A program made the position numbers and the translations under genes. From Colwellia sp. (lineage in GTDB: Bacteria > Pseudomonadota > Gammaproteobacteria > Enterobacterales > Alteromonadaceae), in contig JABSOX010000016.1 in the NCBI GenBank assembly GCA_013215655.1, forward strand, positions 57,950 through 121,949: DNA of 64,000 nucleotides, in the 5' to 3' direction. This document shows, piece after piece, positions 18,246 through 27,065 of this stretch. Position 1 is the first letter of the stretch, and each line of letters opens with the position of its first letter. The notes under the pieces are model-generated. The model was not told the DNA's origin. It ran no database searches and saw nothing but the letters and a program-made list of their open reading frames with translations.

Positions 18246-20141
18246 TTACTTCAATGTTTTAAAGCTAATTGAACTTGGGTATTTTTTACTGTGATATACC
18301 TTGTGTGTAGCCGTAACAAAATCGTCTTCCGTTGCTTCAAAAATGTTATCGACATATTTTTGAGGATTACGATCTAAAAATGGGAACATACTGCTTTGAA
18401 TTTGGATTTGTAATTTATGGCCACGTTTGATGGTATGTAAAACATCATATAACTCAAACTTCACTTGGGTTGGTGTGTTAGGTTTAAAAGGTTCTGGATT
18501 GCTCATGCTATTACGAAAACGACCACGCATTACACCCCAACGAACCAGTTCATGACGATTCCCGGTATCTTTATCTACTTTGTCATCATTGATATCTTTA
18601 CCCGGAAATACATCAACTAGTTTAACAACAAAATCGGCAGCACTTTGTGAAGTTGATACCCAAAGGTCGATATCAATTGCACCCGTAATGGTTTGGTCGT
18701 TACTATTCACTTCTGTTTCAAAAACTAAAACATCAGGACGGCGTGCGCTAAAACGCTGATCTTCAACCATATAAGGTTTATCCCAACCACGACCAATTTG
18801 GGCAGAATGTGGTACCGGTTTGTTTGGATCGCTGACATATTGGCTAAAGGCATCTGTTAATTCTTTATCACCACTAAGTTTTTCTTTAGCACCCAAATAG
18901 AGTGTTTGTGCTTGTAATTTTTTTGGCTTTGGTGGCCAAGTATCAAAACTACGCCAGCGATTACTACCTGTTTCAAACATGGTTGCTGTGGCTAGTTTAA
19001 TATCATCACCATCTTTTAAATGTTGCTGGAAAAAAGGTAATAAAATATCTTTTCTAAAGCCTTCACTGGTATTCAAACCAAAGTTAGCTTCACCTAATTT
19101 GTCTCCTTTTCCTCGATTCCATTGACCATGATACCAAGGGCCCATAACAAGCTGAATGTGTTCTTTTTTATTGTTATGTGACATGGTTTGATAGGTAGCA
19201 AGTGGACCATAAAGATCTTCGGTATCGTACCAACCACCAACAATTAAGGTTGCTGGTTTGGTTTTATTTAAATGTGGCAATATGTTACGAGACTGCCAAT
19301 ATTCATCGTAATTTGGATGCTCGGTTAATTCCGTCCAAAAAGGACGTTCACCTTTAAAGTATTCTTTATTAACATTGGATAAAGGGCCAAGAGTGCGATA
19401 AAAGTCATAACCATCAGGGGTCTGTGATTTCATGCCTTCTGGCCAGGCACCATGTGGGTTTAAGCCTTGAACATCAAAAATATCAAAGAAGATAAAGGCC
19501 ATCGGAACAACAAAAGCGCCGTTGCGATGAAAATCATCAAAAAACCAATCAGCAATAGGGGCCTGTGGAGAAATGGCTTTTAATGCTTTATGACTATTTA
19601 TTGAGGCAACTGAAGTATAGTAGCCCGGATATGACGTACCCCACATGCCGACATTGCCATTATTATTGGGGATGTTTTTAACTAACCAATCAATGCTATC
19701 GTAAGAGTCAGTGGCGTCATCAATTGCTTTTTTCCCTCTTTTATAAGCATCTTGAGGGCGCATATTGATGAAATCACCTTCAGACATGAACTTGCCACGA
19801 ACATCTTGAAATACAAAGATAAATTTGTCTTCTTCAAAGCTAGCGTCAGGGCCTAATGTTTTCTTATATTTATCACTACCGTAAGGAGCAACACGATATG
19901 GGGTACGTTGCATTAACATCGGGTATGTTTGTGATTTATCGTTCGGCATATAAACAGACGTAAATAACTTTACGCCGTCACGCATTGGGATTTGATATTC
20001 GTATTTTGAATAATTATTACGAATATATTCAGCTCTTTCTTCATCGTCATCAGCAGCAAAGGCGGTGTGGTTAATGATAAGAGAAAATAAAATGAGAAAA
20101 CACCTAATAAAAAGTGCTTTTGTGCTTAGGTTTTTTGGCAT
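18246..20141 (-). CDS. Exported CocE/NonD family hydrolase (X-Pro dipeptidyl-peptidase-like)
   Basis: 631 residues with a signal peptide (ALFIRCFLILFSLIINHTAFAA). The S15/CocE alpha/beta hydrolase domain shows MRDGVKLFTSVYMP, FQDVRGKFMSEG and the nucleophile elbow GTSYPG with S170. WYDTEDLY (catalytic Asp region) and GPWYHGQW (catalytic His region) follow. From about residue 415 a jelly-roll PepX_C domain follows, with VKLVDVFPG and LYDVLHTIKRGHKLQIQI. Relatives include cocaine esterase, glutaryl-7-ACA acylase and alpha-amino-acid ester hydrolase. The natural substrate is probably an ester or peptide-like amide in the periplasm. It lies 190 bases downstream of the DUF2892 gene and may be a separate unit. 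Confidence 0.9.
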   Translation of the reverse strand: MPKNLSTKALFIRCFLILFSLIINHTAFAADDDEERAEYIRNNYSKYEYQIPMRDGVKLFTSVYMPNDKSQTYPMLMQRTPYRVAPYGSDKYKKTLGPDASFEEDKFIFVFQDVRGKFMSEGDFINMRPQDAYKRGKKAIDDATDSYDSIDWLVKNIPNNNGNVGMWGTSYPGYYTSVASINSHKALKAISPQAPIADWFFDDFHRNGAFVVPMAFIFFDIFDVQGLNPHGAWPEGMKSQTPDGYDFYRTLGPLSNVNKEYFKGERPFWTELTEHPNYDEYWQSRNILPHLNKTKPATLIVGGWYDTEDLYGPLATYQTMSHNNKKEHIQLVMGPWYHGQWNRGKGDKLGEANFGLNTSEGFRKDILLPFFQQHLKDGDDIKLATATMFETGSNRWRSFDTWPPKPKKLQAQTLYLGAKEKLSGDKELTDAFSQYVSDPNKPVPHSAQIGRGWDKPYMVEDQRFSARRPDVLVFETEVNSNDQTITGAIDIDLWVSTSQSAADFVVKLVDVFPGKDINDDKVDKDTGNRHELVRWGVMRGRFRNSMSNPEPFKPNTPTQVKFELYDVLHTIKRGHKLQIQIQSSMFPFLDRNPQKYVDNIFEATEDDFVTATHKVYHSKKYPSSISFKTLK

Positions 20142-20331
20142 GTTTGTACCCTAAAATGAATGTATATTATTGGCTATTAATTAACTTGGTATAAGACGTT
20201 TATACGCATTAGTATTAATACTTTAGAGCAAAGTGGGGGATAATTGAAGTATTCTTATCGAGTTAAACATTGATTTATCTGCTCCACTTGAAGATATAAA
20301 TATGTTTACCCTCAAGTGGAATTTCCATCGA

Positions 20332-20544
20332 TTATTTACTTAATCCACATTGAGCTTCTGTTTTCAGTCCTAATTTTTTGAAAAACATTGCCGCCGGGCA
20401 AAAGCCGGTAAATGAAAACTGGAATAAATTTGTACCAACAAAACCCGTTAACCAGCTAAAATTAGGGTGCACCCATTGGGTAAGCGCCATAGATAGTAAT
20501 ACCATAAAACCGGCAAAACGAAATACTGCATTTTCAACTGTCAT
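20332..20544 (-). CDS. DUF2892 (YgaP-like) small membrane protein
   Basis: 70 residues with the DUF2892 pattern: MTVENAVFRFAGFMVLLSMAL, then FSWLTGFVGTNLFQFSFTGFCPA. It makes two short membrane helices, as in the membrane part of YgaP. The GFCPA motif with its cysteine is typical and is followed by a KLGLKTE tail. DUF2892 proteins often accompany sulfur-transfer (rhodanese) functions and sulfide/persulfide-responsive regulators. Here it is the last gene of an operon divergent from a regulator with the persulfide-sensor cysteines. No rhodanese domain is fused or nearby. Confidence 0.85.
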   Translation of the reverse strand: MTVENAVFRFAGFMVLLSMALTQWVHPNFSWLTGFVGTNLFQFSFTGFCPAAMFFKKLGLKTEAQCGLSK

Positions 20545-20583
20545 GATTTTCTCCTACTACTAATACCAACATGGTATAAATTT

Positions 20584-21927
20584 TTAAAATTGATAACGAG
20601 CTCTTAACCAAGCATTGCTATTGTCTTGGTGTTGACCAAAAAAGCTAAAATTGTCTTTTCCCCAAAAAATGTTGGCGCCAGCGCTATACGACCATTGATC
20701 GTTGTGACGATAAATTATTGATGGTTTTAAAAAGCCATCATCATCAGTAAGGGAATAAAAAGTAAATAATGAATAGATGAGTTTTTGCTGCATGGCACTG
20801 TAGCGCAAACGTAATGTTATAAGCTGGCGGTTTTCATCAACAATTTGTTGGGGATAAAAACTGTAGCGGCGAAACTGAGCATAATCTTTAGTATGCTCAA
20901 AATAATATTGCACACTAGCAGTGAGGTTCTTGGCTAGTTCAGTTTCATAACCAAGCAATAGACGCTGTTGACCATTGGCAATAAAAGGATTTTCACCGTC
21001 ATTATCTTCAAGACTGTTATAGCTTGCCATTTCTACATTAAATAAGCCGTTAGCGAGTGGCAAGCGTATGCTGGCTCCCCATGAATTCATTTTGGGAAAG
21101 TAGGGCATCGGCTGTTGACCCGCAGATAAACTCATACCTACAGGTGTTGTCCAAAAACCTTGGTAGCCATAAAGTGCGTATTCAATTCCATTTTTATTGG
21201 TTGCAAGGCGGGCAAACCATTGTTCGTTATTGGTTTGTTCAACGGTAAATTTTTCACTAGGCGCAATAATTTGTTGAGCTAACGAAGAGTAGAATGAAAA
21301 GCGTTCGCCAGTTAAATAGTTATCTGCGGTGAACTCTGGTGTCCAAACAACATCAAGCGTAAATTCGCCTATGTACCAAGATGTTTTTATGCTATTTGAT
21401 GATGATTTTAGATATTCATCATCTCGTCCTGAAAAGAAAGATTGCCAATCTTTGGGAAACAAATCGTTGATAAATAAATAATCACTGGTGCCCCTGGTGA
21501 GGATTTGTTGGCCAATTTTAATATCAAGAAAGTCCGCGGGGCTAGCAGTTAAGTTTAATTCGCGAGTACGCCAAATGGCTTTTGCTAAAACATCGTCATA
21601 GACAAGATCACCTTTTACCGAAAACTCAAAAAGTTCATGGTTATAACTTAAATCAGCTCTTGTTGTTATTTCGCTTAGTGAATTACTTGAGGAGACAATA
21701 TTGTTTTGTAAGAACTTTCCATATGCAAGTTCAGTGAAACCTGAAAACTGCCATGGTGAGCTTGTTTCTTCTCCCCATTCGTCATCAGACCAATCATCAT
21801 TTTGGCTTTCTTCTATTATTGTTGTTGTCATATTTGAAGCAAAGCTATGCCAACCAATAAACAGGCTAGAGATGATAATAATAAGTTTTACTGATTTATA
21901 CACGGTAGAGTAATACCTTAGTTTCAT
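20584..21927 (-). CDS. Outer-membrane beta-barrel protein, probable partner of the RND transporter
   Basis: 447 residues. An N-terminal signal peptide (IIIISSLFIGWHSFA) precedes an acidic segment (DDWSDDEWGEE, about 42-55) and then alternating beta strands to a terminal aromatic (RARYQF), the C-terminal signature for outer-membrane insertion. Strands such as DLSYNHELFEFSVKGDLVYD and QQILTRGTSDYLF resemble DUF1302-like or porin-like barrels, but I cannot fix the family. Operon order is RND transporter, LolA-like protein, barrel, DUF2892. The combination suggests a trans-envelope path for a hydrophobic compound. Confidence 0.7.
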   Translation of the reverse strand: MKLRYYSTVYKSVKLIIIISSLFIGWHSFASNMTTTIIEESQNDDWSDDEWGEETSSPWQFSGFTELAYGKFLQNNIVSSSNSLSEITTRADLSYNHELFEFSVKGDLVYDDVLAKAIWRTRELNLTASPADFLDIKIGQQILTRGTSDYLFINDLFPKDWQSFFSGRDDEYLKSSSNSIKTSWYIGEFTLDVVWTPEFTADNYLTGERFSFYSSLAQQIIAPSEKFTVEQTNNEQWFARLATNKNGIEYALYGYQGFWTTPVGMSLSAGQQPMPYFPKMNSWGASIRLPLANGLFNVEMASYNSLEDNDGENPFIANGQQRLLLGYETELAKNLTASVQYYFEHTKDYAQFRRYSFYPQQIVDENRQLITLRLRYSAMQQKLIYSLFTFYSLTDDDGFLKPSIIYRHNDQWSYSAGANIFWGKDNFSFFGQHQDNSNAWLRARYQF

Positions 21928-21950
21928 AAGTTCTTAATTTAACAATACGT

Positions 21951-22025
21951 TGTAGGTCGAGGTTTGCCTCTACAATTATCACCTGACAACATTGTCGAAC
22001 CTCGCTACGCTCGTGTCGACCTACA
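21951..22025. repeat. REP-like inverted repeat between operon genes
   Basis: TGTAGGTCGA at 21951-21960 is matched in reverse by TCGACCTACA at 22016-22025. The inner part carries GAGGTT.GCCTC and the complementary AACCTC, plus CGCTACGCTCG. The whole can fold into a cruciform. It lies in the 137-base gap between the LolA-like and barrel genes, the usual place of REP/BIME-type elements, and may lower downstream expression. Confidence 0.6.
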
Positions 22026-22064
22026 TTCGACTTACACTCAAGAGTTTTTCGGTTGAATATTCTC

Positions 22065-22856
22065 TTATTTTAGCCACTTTTTGGGTGGATTACGTAAACT
22101 ACGCTCTGAAAAAACATTGTCCGGTAAGCCTAAGTTATATTTCACTTTTCTAAATTGCATCTCGGTATAACTGCCATCAGAGTGCTGAGTTATTTTTGAA
22201 TGCGTCACGGTCGTAAAACTGTCTATTATTTTGGTTTTTAATACTTCAAGAGTGCGTGTTTTTTTACCTTGGCTATTAAAGTAATCTACGTGCATCGGTA
22301 GGAAAGTGCTTTTATCAACATTAACAATATAGTGATCAAACTCAACACTGCTTTTATCTTTAGGCTGTGCTTTTAAGGTATAAAAATTGTCATCTGTGCT
22401 TAACAAAGTAAAGTTATCTTCAGCGGGATTACGTCCGGAAACATCTTCATAGAAAAAGTGTGTACCAACAAAAGAGGTTCGTTTGTCTCCTGCTGAAATA
22501 CGTTTTACCAGATCAAGTGCCGGTAGATATAACCAGCGGTCATCATCACCTTTTACTTTTTTTACGACCCGAAATACTGTGCCTTTAACATCGGTAGGAC
22601 GAGAGAAAAATACCAACATGTCTTGATCGCCCAAATCGACTTGGTCTTTACGCAAAATAGTAAATTGACGCATTTGTTTATTGCCTTGAGCATCAACAAT
22701 GATCATTCTTGCTTGTGCACTACCATCGTCAGCTGAATAATATGAAGCTAAGTTAGCTTTGGTGATGATTTCATTGGCATCAACTAAATCATCGGCATGT
22801 GCAAGAAATCCAATCAGTGAGAAATTCAGTATTAATAATGTAAAAAACAGCTTCAT
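22065..22856 (-). CDS. LolA-like outer-membrane lipoprotein-sorting family protein
   Basis: 263 residues with a signal peptide (FFTLLILNFSLIGFLAHA). The mature part is a LolA/LolB-like half-barrel of the kind coupled to RND transporters (PF17131-like). Landmarks are ARMIIVDAQGNKQMRQFTI, DMLVFFSRPTDVKGT, DRWLYLPALDLVKRIS and SFVGTHFFYEDVSGRNP. In such operons the periplasmic protein is thought to carry lipid-like cargo between the RND pump and the outer membrane; this is inference here. It lies 38 bases after the RND gene. Confidence 0.9.
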   Translation of the reverse strand: MKLFFTLLILNFSLIGFLAHADDLVDANEIITKANLASYYSADDGSAQARMIIVDAQGNKQMRQFTILRKDQVDLGDQDMLVFFSRPTDVKGTVFRVVKKVKGDDDRWLYLPALDLVKRISAGDKRTSFVGTHFFYEDVSGRNPAEDNFTLLSTDDNFYTLKAQPKDKSSVEFDHYIVNVDKSTFLPMHVDYFNSQGKKTRTLEVLKTKIIDSFTTVTHSKITQHSDGSYTEMQFRKVKYNLGLPDNVFSERSLRNPPKKWLK

Positions 22857-22894
22857 CGTAAAGTCCTATTTAATAGCGGATAAATATCTAACAA

Positions 22895-25456
22895 TTAAAT
22901 TCTTTTAGAAAAAAGAGTCATCAATGCCGGTAATAATACCAAGGTCACTAATGCCGATAATGCCATGATACTGGCAAGAAAAAATCCTACCGTGATATAG
23001 GGCATAAGTGGTGATAATAATAACGGTGTAAAACCAATGGCAATAACAATGGCGTTGCGTGAAATGGCACGACTTGGCTCTTGGAACATTGCTGCCAATG
23101 CTTGTGATAAACTACCTAGCTCTTTTTCTAATTCGCGGGCACGCTGTAAAAAGTGAATGGCAAAATCAATAGAAAGCCCTAAGGTTAGCGCTGACAATAC
23201 CGCGATTGGCATATCATATTCTTTACCAACCCAACCAATTAATCCGTAGATCATTGAAATAGTAAAGGTGAGCGGTAACATCGCTAAAATGCCGTATTTT
23301 AGTGAACGGAATAAAAAAACCATCATCAAAAATACAATCACAAATGACGACAATAAACTATCGATCATGCCGTTGACCATGGCGTCTTGCCAAACAATGT
23401 TCAGATAAGACTTACCCGCCCATTGGTAACTAATATCTTTTGGCATTGGGTGTGTGGCAATATAATTATCAGCCCACTCAACCACCTTAGTGGTGTGTTG
23501 GTTATCACCACTGGTCATTTGCAGCCACAATAAACTTTGTTGATAGTCTTTGGTGACAAAATGCCATAAATCTTGTGGACGATGGGAAGATTGATATTGC
23601 AACAAGGTTTGCGCAACACCGTTACTGGATTGCGGAATGATAAAGTCTTTATCTTTACCCGAATAAAGCTCACGATTTACGGTTTTAACAATATCGGCTA
23701 AACCGTTACTTTTACCCACTAAACCAGTGGTCAGCAATGCTTGTTGAAAATCTGCTTGCCAGTTAAGTAAGGCTGGGTCGAGAAATACTTTATTGTCGTT
23801 AAAGGTTTTATCGGCAATGTTCACTAATTGTTCAAGCCATACTTGTTCGCTGTCGTCAGCTGAAAAACTTAAATCGTCTAATAACACCAGTAAATTTTGA
23901 TTGATAAAAGAGCTTTGGTTCGCCTTGTTCGAATCAGCGTTAATAAAATCATTGATCTGCTTAACACTTTTCGAGTTAGCATCAGCCGTTGCTAATATTT
24001 TATTAAACTGGGCACCTGCCGTGCTATTTTTAGTATCATTATTTTTAAATACTAACCACGCATCATAAGTGCCAGCAAAATGTTCATTTAATACCTTATC
24101 GGCAATTCTAATTTCGTGATCGGCTTTGAACCAATTCACTGGATTATCGTTAATTTCAATACGGGTAATACCTTCAATACTTATTAAGAAAAGTGCGATA
24201 AAACCAATGAGAATAAGTTTAGTTTTCTGAGTGGCAAAACTGCCTAAACTTGTTAACGCGTTAGCTAATTTTCTTTTTTGCTCGATACGCTTAATCGCGT
24301 CATGTAATTTGGTCAGTGTCTCAGGTTTTAAACGAGAAATATAAGCAGGAATAAAAATAATGGTTAATGCAAAGGCTAATAAAATACCGGTGCCAATAAA
24401 GGCGCCAAAAACTTTAACGGGTGGAATAGGGGTTAACATTAGAGAGTAAAAGCCAATCGCCGATGTAATTGAGGTAAAAAGCATGGGGGTATATAAGTGC
24501 TTCATTACGCCTTTGACTACGTCACCAGCATCGTCGCCAGTTTTATATTTTTCGGCAAATTCAGAAAGAATATGTACTGAATCAACGACAGCAATAGGCA
24601 TTAAAAATATGGCGATCATTGACGACATTATATGTACGGTAAAACCCATACCAATTAATGAACCCATAATAATAATAACGGTTGTCATCGCAACAATCAT
24701 CGGGGCAATAATTAATGGCAGATTGCGGAAGAAATACCAAAGTAGAATAAAAATGGCTAAACCTGCAAGTGGTGCGGCAATGCCCATTTGTACAAACATT
24801 TCATAGCCAAATTGGTCTTCTGCAACCGGTAAACCGGTAATATGAAAATCAACATCAGCCACTAGTTCCGCAGGGAAACTTTTATTGATCGTGCGAATTT
24901 GCTCTGCAATAACATAGCTCATGTCTTTGCTTTCAATCGGCACATAAAGCGCTATCGCTTTGTTGTCACCTGATACTAAAGTATTGTTGAGCATAGGTAA
25001 GCGTTTAACGGCTTGTTGAATAGCAATACTACCTTCAAGTGTCGTCGGCGCTTGTTTCATTAAGTATTCGAAACGGATACCGCTATTTTCGCCTTGGCTG
25101 TCGATTTCTTGAGTAATATTGTCTACGACGCTCAGCGATAATAGATCTTGTTCAATCACGCCGTCTATTTGCAATATTTGTGTCGAAAGTTGCTCTATCA
25201 CTTGTAATGCATTAGGGGTAAAAATGCTATTTTCGCTGACTAAACCTACCACGATCATATCGCGCATTTGAAAGTCGGTTTTGGTTTGGTTATGAAAAAC
25301 ACGTGCGGGTGCATCGCGGCTGAGCATGTTTTCAGGATCAGTATCCACAATTAAGCGGGGCATCATCGCAAGACTGAGTACCACCATAAGTAAAACGATA
25401 CTGTAGACAAACTTAGGTTTATCAATGGCAAGTTGTAGTATTCGCGTGTAATTCAA
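22895..25456 (-). CDS. RND superfamily (MMPL/SSD-type) transporter
   Basis: 853 residues with two halves, each one helix, a large periplasmic loop and five helices. First half: TM1 near 15-35, periplasmic loop to about 215, helices about 220-380. Second half: helix near 415, loop to about 690, helices 700-850. Aspartates within membrane helices (VVDSVHIL in the first half, GLSIDFAIHF in the second) are candidates for proton relay. The family includes HpnN-like and MmpL-like exporters of lipids and hydrophobic compounds. It heads an operon with a LolA-like protein and an outer-membrane barrel, and is divergent from an ArsR regulator. Substrate unknown. Confidence 0.92.
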   Translation of the reverse strand: MNYTRILQLAIDKPKFVYSIVLLMVVLSLAMMPRLIVDTDPENMLSRDAPARVFHNQTKTDFQMRDMIVVGLVSENSIFTPNALQVIEQLSTQILQIDGVIEQDLLSLSVVDNITQEIDSQGENSGIRFEYLMKQAPTTLEGSIAIQQAVKRLPMLNNTLVSGDNKAIALYVPIESKDMSYVIAEQIRTINKSFPAELVADVDFHITGLPVAEDQFGYEMFVQMGIAAPLAGLAIFILLWYFFRNLPLIIAPMIVAMTTVIIIMGSLIGMGFTVHIMSSMIAIFLMPIAVVDSVHILSEFAEKYKTGDDAGDVVKGVMKHLYTPMLFTSITSAIGFYSLMLTPIPPVKVFGAFIGTGILLAFALTIIFIPAYISRLKPETLTKLHDAIKRIEQKRKLANALTSLGSFATQKTKLILIGFIALFLISIEGITRIEINDNPVNWFKADHEIRIADKVLNEHFAGTYDAWLVFKNNDTKNSTAGAQFNKILATADANSKSVKQINDFINADSNKANQSSFINQNLLVLLDDLSFSADDSEQVWLEQLVNIADKTFNDNKVFLDPALLNWQADFQQALLTTGLVGKSNGLADIVKTVNRELYSGKDKDFIIPQSSNGVAQTLLQYQSSHRPQDLWHFVTKDYQQSLLWLQMTSGDNQHTTKVVEWADNYIATHPMPKDISYQWAGKSYLNIVWQDAMVNGMIDSLLSSFVIVFLMMVFLFRSLKYGILAMLPLTFTISMIYGLIGWVGKEYDMPIAVLSALTLGLSIDFAIHFLQRARELEKELGSLSQALAAMFQEPSRAISRNAIVIAIGFTPLLLSPLMPYITVGFFLASIMALSALVTLVLLPALMTLFSKRI

Positions 25457-25496
25457 GACTCTTCCTTAACGTTTAAACTTATTTTAAATAAAGTCA

Positions 25497-25518
25497 TATA
25501 TTAGATAAGTGTAATATA
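25497..25518. promoter_or_regulatory. Candidate ArsR operator 1
   Basis: TATATTA-N8-TAATATA inverted repeat in the divergent spacer between the RND gene and the arsR-type gene. AT-rich imperfect palindromes are normal for the BigR/HlyU/SqrR group. A related palindrome lies 5 bases away. Confidence 0.45.
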
Positions 25519-25522
25519 CTTT

Positions 25523-25544
25523 TATATTAGCACTACCTAATGTA
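25523..25544. promoter_or_regulatory. Candidate ArsR operator 2
   Basis: TATATTAG-N6-CTAATGTA, one arm mismatch. It shares the TATATTA half site with operator 1. The tandem pair could allow control of both divergent promoters. Confidence 0.45.
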
Positions 25545-25588
25545 ATATCAATGAATATTTACGAAATACAGATAACGAAGATAGATTT

Positions 25589-25915
25589 ATGAATGCTGAT
25601 ACCCTAATAGGTGATTCAAGAATAGATATAGCTGAAATGCGTGAAAATGCTACTCAAGCAGCTGAGTTACTTAAAGCTATGAGTAATGAAAATAGGCTGT
25701 TAATACTTTGTCATTTAGGTGAAAAAGAAATGTCAGTTTCAGAACTTAATGGCTTTATTGATTTAAGCCAGTCGAGTCTTTCTCAACATCTAGCAAGGTT
25801 AAGAAAGGATGGTTTGGTGAAAACTCGTCGTCAATCACAAACTATTTATTACACGATTGCTAATAACTCAGTGGTAAAACTAATTGCCTTATTACAACGT
25901 GAATTTTGCCCGTAA
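25589..25915 (+). CDS. ArsR family regulator of the SqrR/BigR/HlyU type
   Basis: 108 residues. Winged helix with NENRLLILCHLGEKEMSVSEL and the recognition helix SQSSLSQHLARLRKDGLV, then the wing TRRQSQTIYYTI. Cysteines are at positions 41 and 107 only, the same positions as the reactive pair of the persulfide sensor SqrR and equivalent to C42/C108 of BigR. The metal-binding CxC motif of ArsR/SmtB sensors is missing. I infer a repressor that responds to reactive sulfur or oxidants and controls the divergent RND operon through the palindromes at 25497-25544. Confidence 0.88.
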   Translation: MNADTLIGDSRIDIAEMRENATQAAELLKAMSNENRLLILCHLGEKEMSVSELNGFIDLSQSSLSQHLARLRKDGLVKTRRQSQTIYYTIANNSVVKLIALLQREFCP

Positions 25916-25937
25916 GAAGTAAATGAAATAATCAATC

Positions 25938-26942
25938 TTAAGTAAATAATTTTTTTCTCACCATAGCGCGGTAATCTCTTGGCGTTAAATTGAGTGTTTG
26001 TTTAAACAAGCGTGTTAAGTTGCTTTGATCATGGTAACCAACCTGATAAGCAACTTCTTGAATCGATAAATTGCTTGAAGATAATAAATCTTGCGCTGCT
26101 TCTAGTTTTATTTTTTGCCAATACTCAGAGGCTTTTAAACCCGTAGCATCTTTGAATCTTCGGGTAAATGTGCGTTGACTAATAGTAAACTCATCTGCTA
26201 ATTCAGCCAAGTTTAGCGTTGAGCTTAAATTGGTGCGCATCCAAAATTGAATTTGTGTGATCAATTCATCAGGATGACGATCACCAGCACCTTCTAAATA
26301 GCGTTGCTCCTCATAAGGTTTTCTAATTTCATGGGAAAAATTACGTTCAACATGTTGCGCTGCTTCTTCACCAAAGATTTGATGAATAACATGAACAACA
26401 ATATCAGCAAGGGCATTTAAGCTCGCAGCACAATACAATCGCTCTGATTGGGTGATAAAAAAATCTGGCTTCATTTCTACTTGTGGATAGTCACGTTTAA
26501 ATTGTTCAACATAATGCCAATGGGTAGTTGCAGGATGATTATTTAATACACCAGATTCCGCCATAAAACACACACCTGTACCGCCGCCTATCAAGGTTGC
26601 ACCTTGTTGCCACATTCTATTTAACCAGGCGATCATCTTAGGGTATTTTTTTAATAAGGGTCTAGGGTTACGCCATAAACTGGGTATAAATACAAAGTCA
26701 GGTGCTTGCGCTTGGCTAATCGTCGCATCAGGTAATAGCTTAATCAGTGCTCTTGTGGTTACGGGTCTTTTGGTTTCACCGACCATTTCAAAAGACAATC
26801 GCGGTGAATTTTTATTTTGTCTTAAAGCAAAGGCCTCTCCTGCTCGTAGCATTTCAACGGGTAAACTTGCACTCGTCGATAACATATGGTCATAGAGCAT
26901 TAGGGTGATTTTTACTTTTTTCGGCTTGTTAGATGTTTTCAT
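25938..26942 (-). CDS. GlxA family regulator (DJ-1/PfpI domain plus AraC DNA-binding domain)
   Basis: 334 residues. Residues 8-200 form a DJ-1/PfpI-like domain (KITLMLYDHMLSTSASLPVEML, then GGGTGVCFMAESGVL with the nucleophile-elbow-like cysteine). Residues about 230-330 are an AraC-type double helix-turn-helix (ISQRTFTRRFKDATGL and IQEVAYQVGYHDQSNLTRLFKQ). It is divergent from fabY, whose start lies 123 bases away, so it may regulate that gene. GlxA-type proteins often control amine or betaine catabolism; no such genes are adjacent, so the target is unknown. Confidence 0.9.
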   Translation of the reverse strand: MKTSNKPKKVKITLMLYDHMLSTSASLPVEMLRAGEAFALRQNKNSPRLSFEMVGETKRPVTTRALIKLLPDATISQAQAPDFVFIPSLWRNPRPLLKKYPKMIAWLNRMWQQGATLIGGGTGVCFMAESGVLNNHPATTHWHYVEQFKRDYPQVEMKPDFFITQSERLYCAASLNALADIVVHVIHQIFGEEAAQHVERNFSHEIRKPYEEQRYLEGAGDRHPDELITQIQFWMRTNLSSTLNLAELADEFTISQRTFTRRFKDATGLKASEYWQKIKLEAAQDLLSSSNLSIQEVAYQVGYHDQSNLTRLFKQTLNLTPRDYRAMVRKKLFT

Positions 26943-27065
26943 TGGGATATAATTGCATTTTTTGGCCGTTATTTCATGTTTTATGGCTTAATATTCTTAT
27001 TATTTATTAAGATAAACTCCTAAAATGGTTTTATTGAAAGTATTTTATTATTTATAGGGTTTATT

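Noticed and set aside
24483..24806. 107-codon frame antisense to the RND transporter gene
   Set aside because: It mirrors the membrane-helix region of the transporter; the isoleucine-rich product is a shadow.
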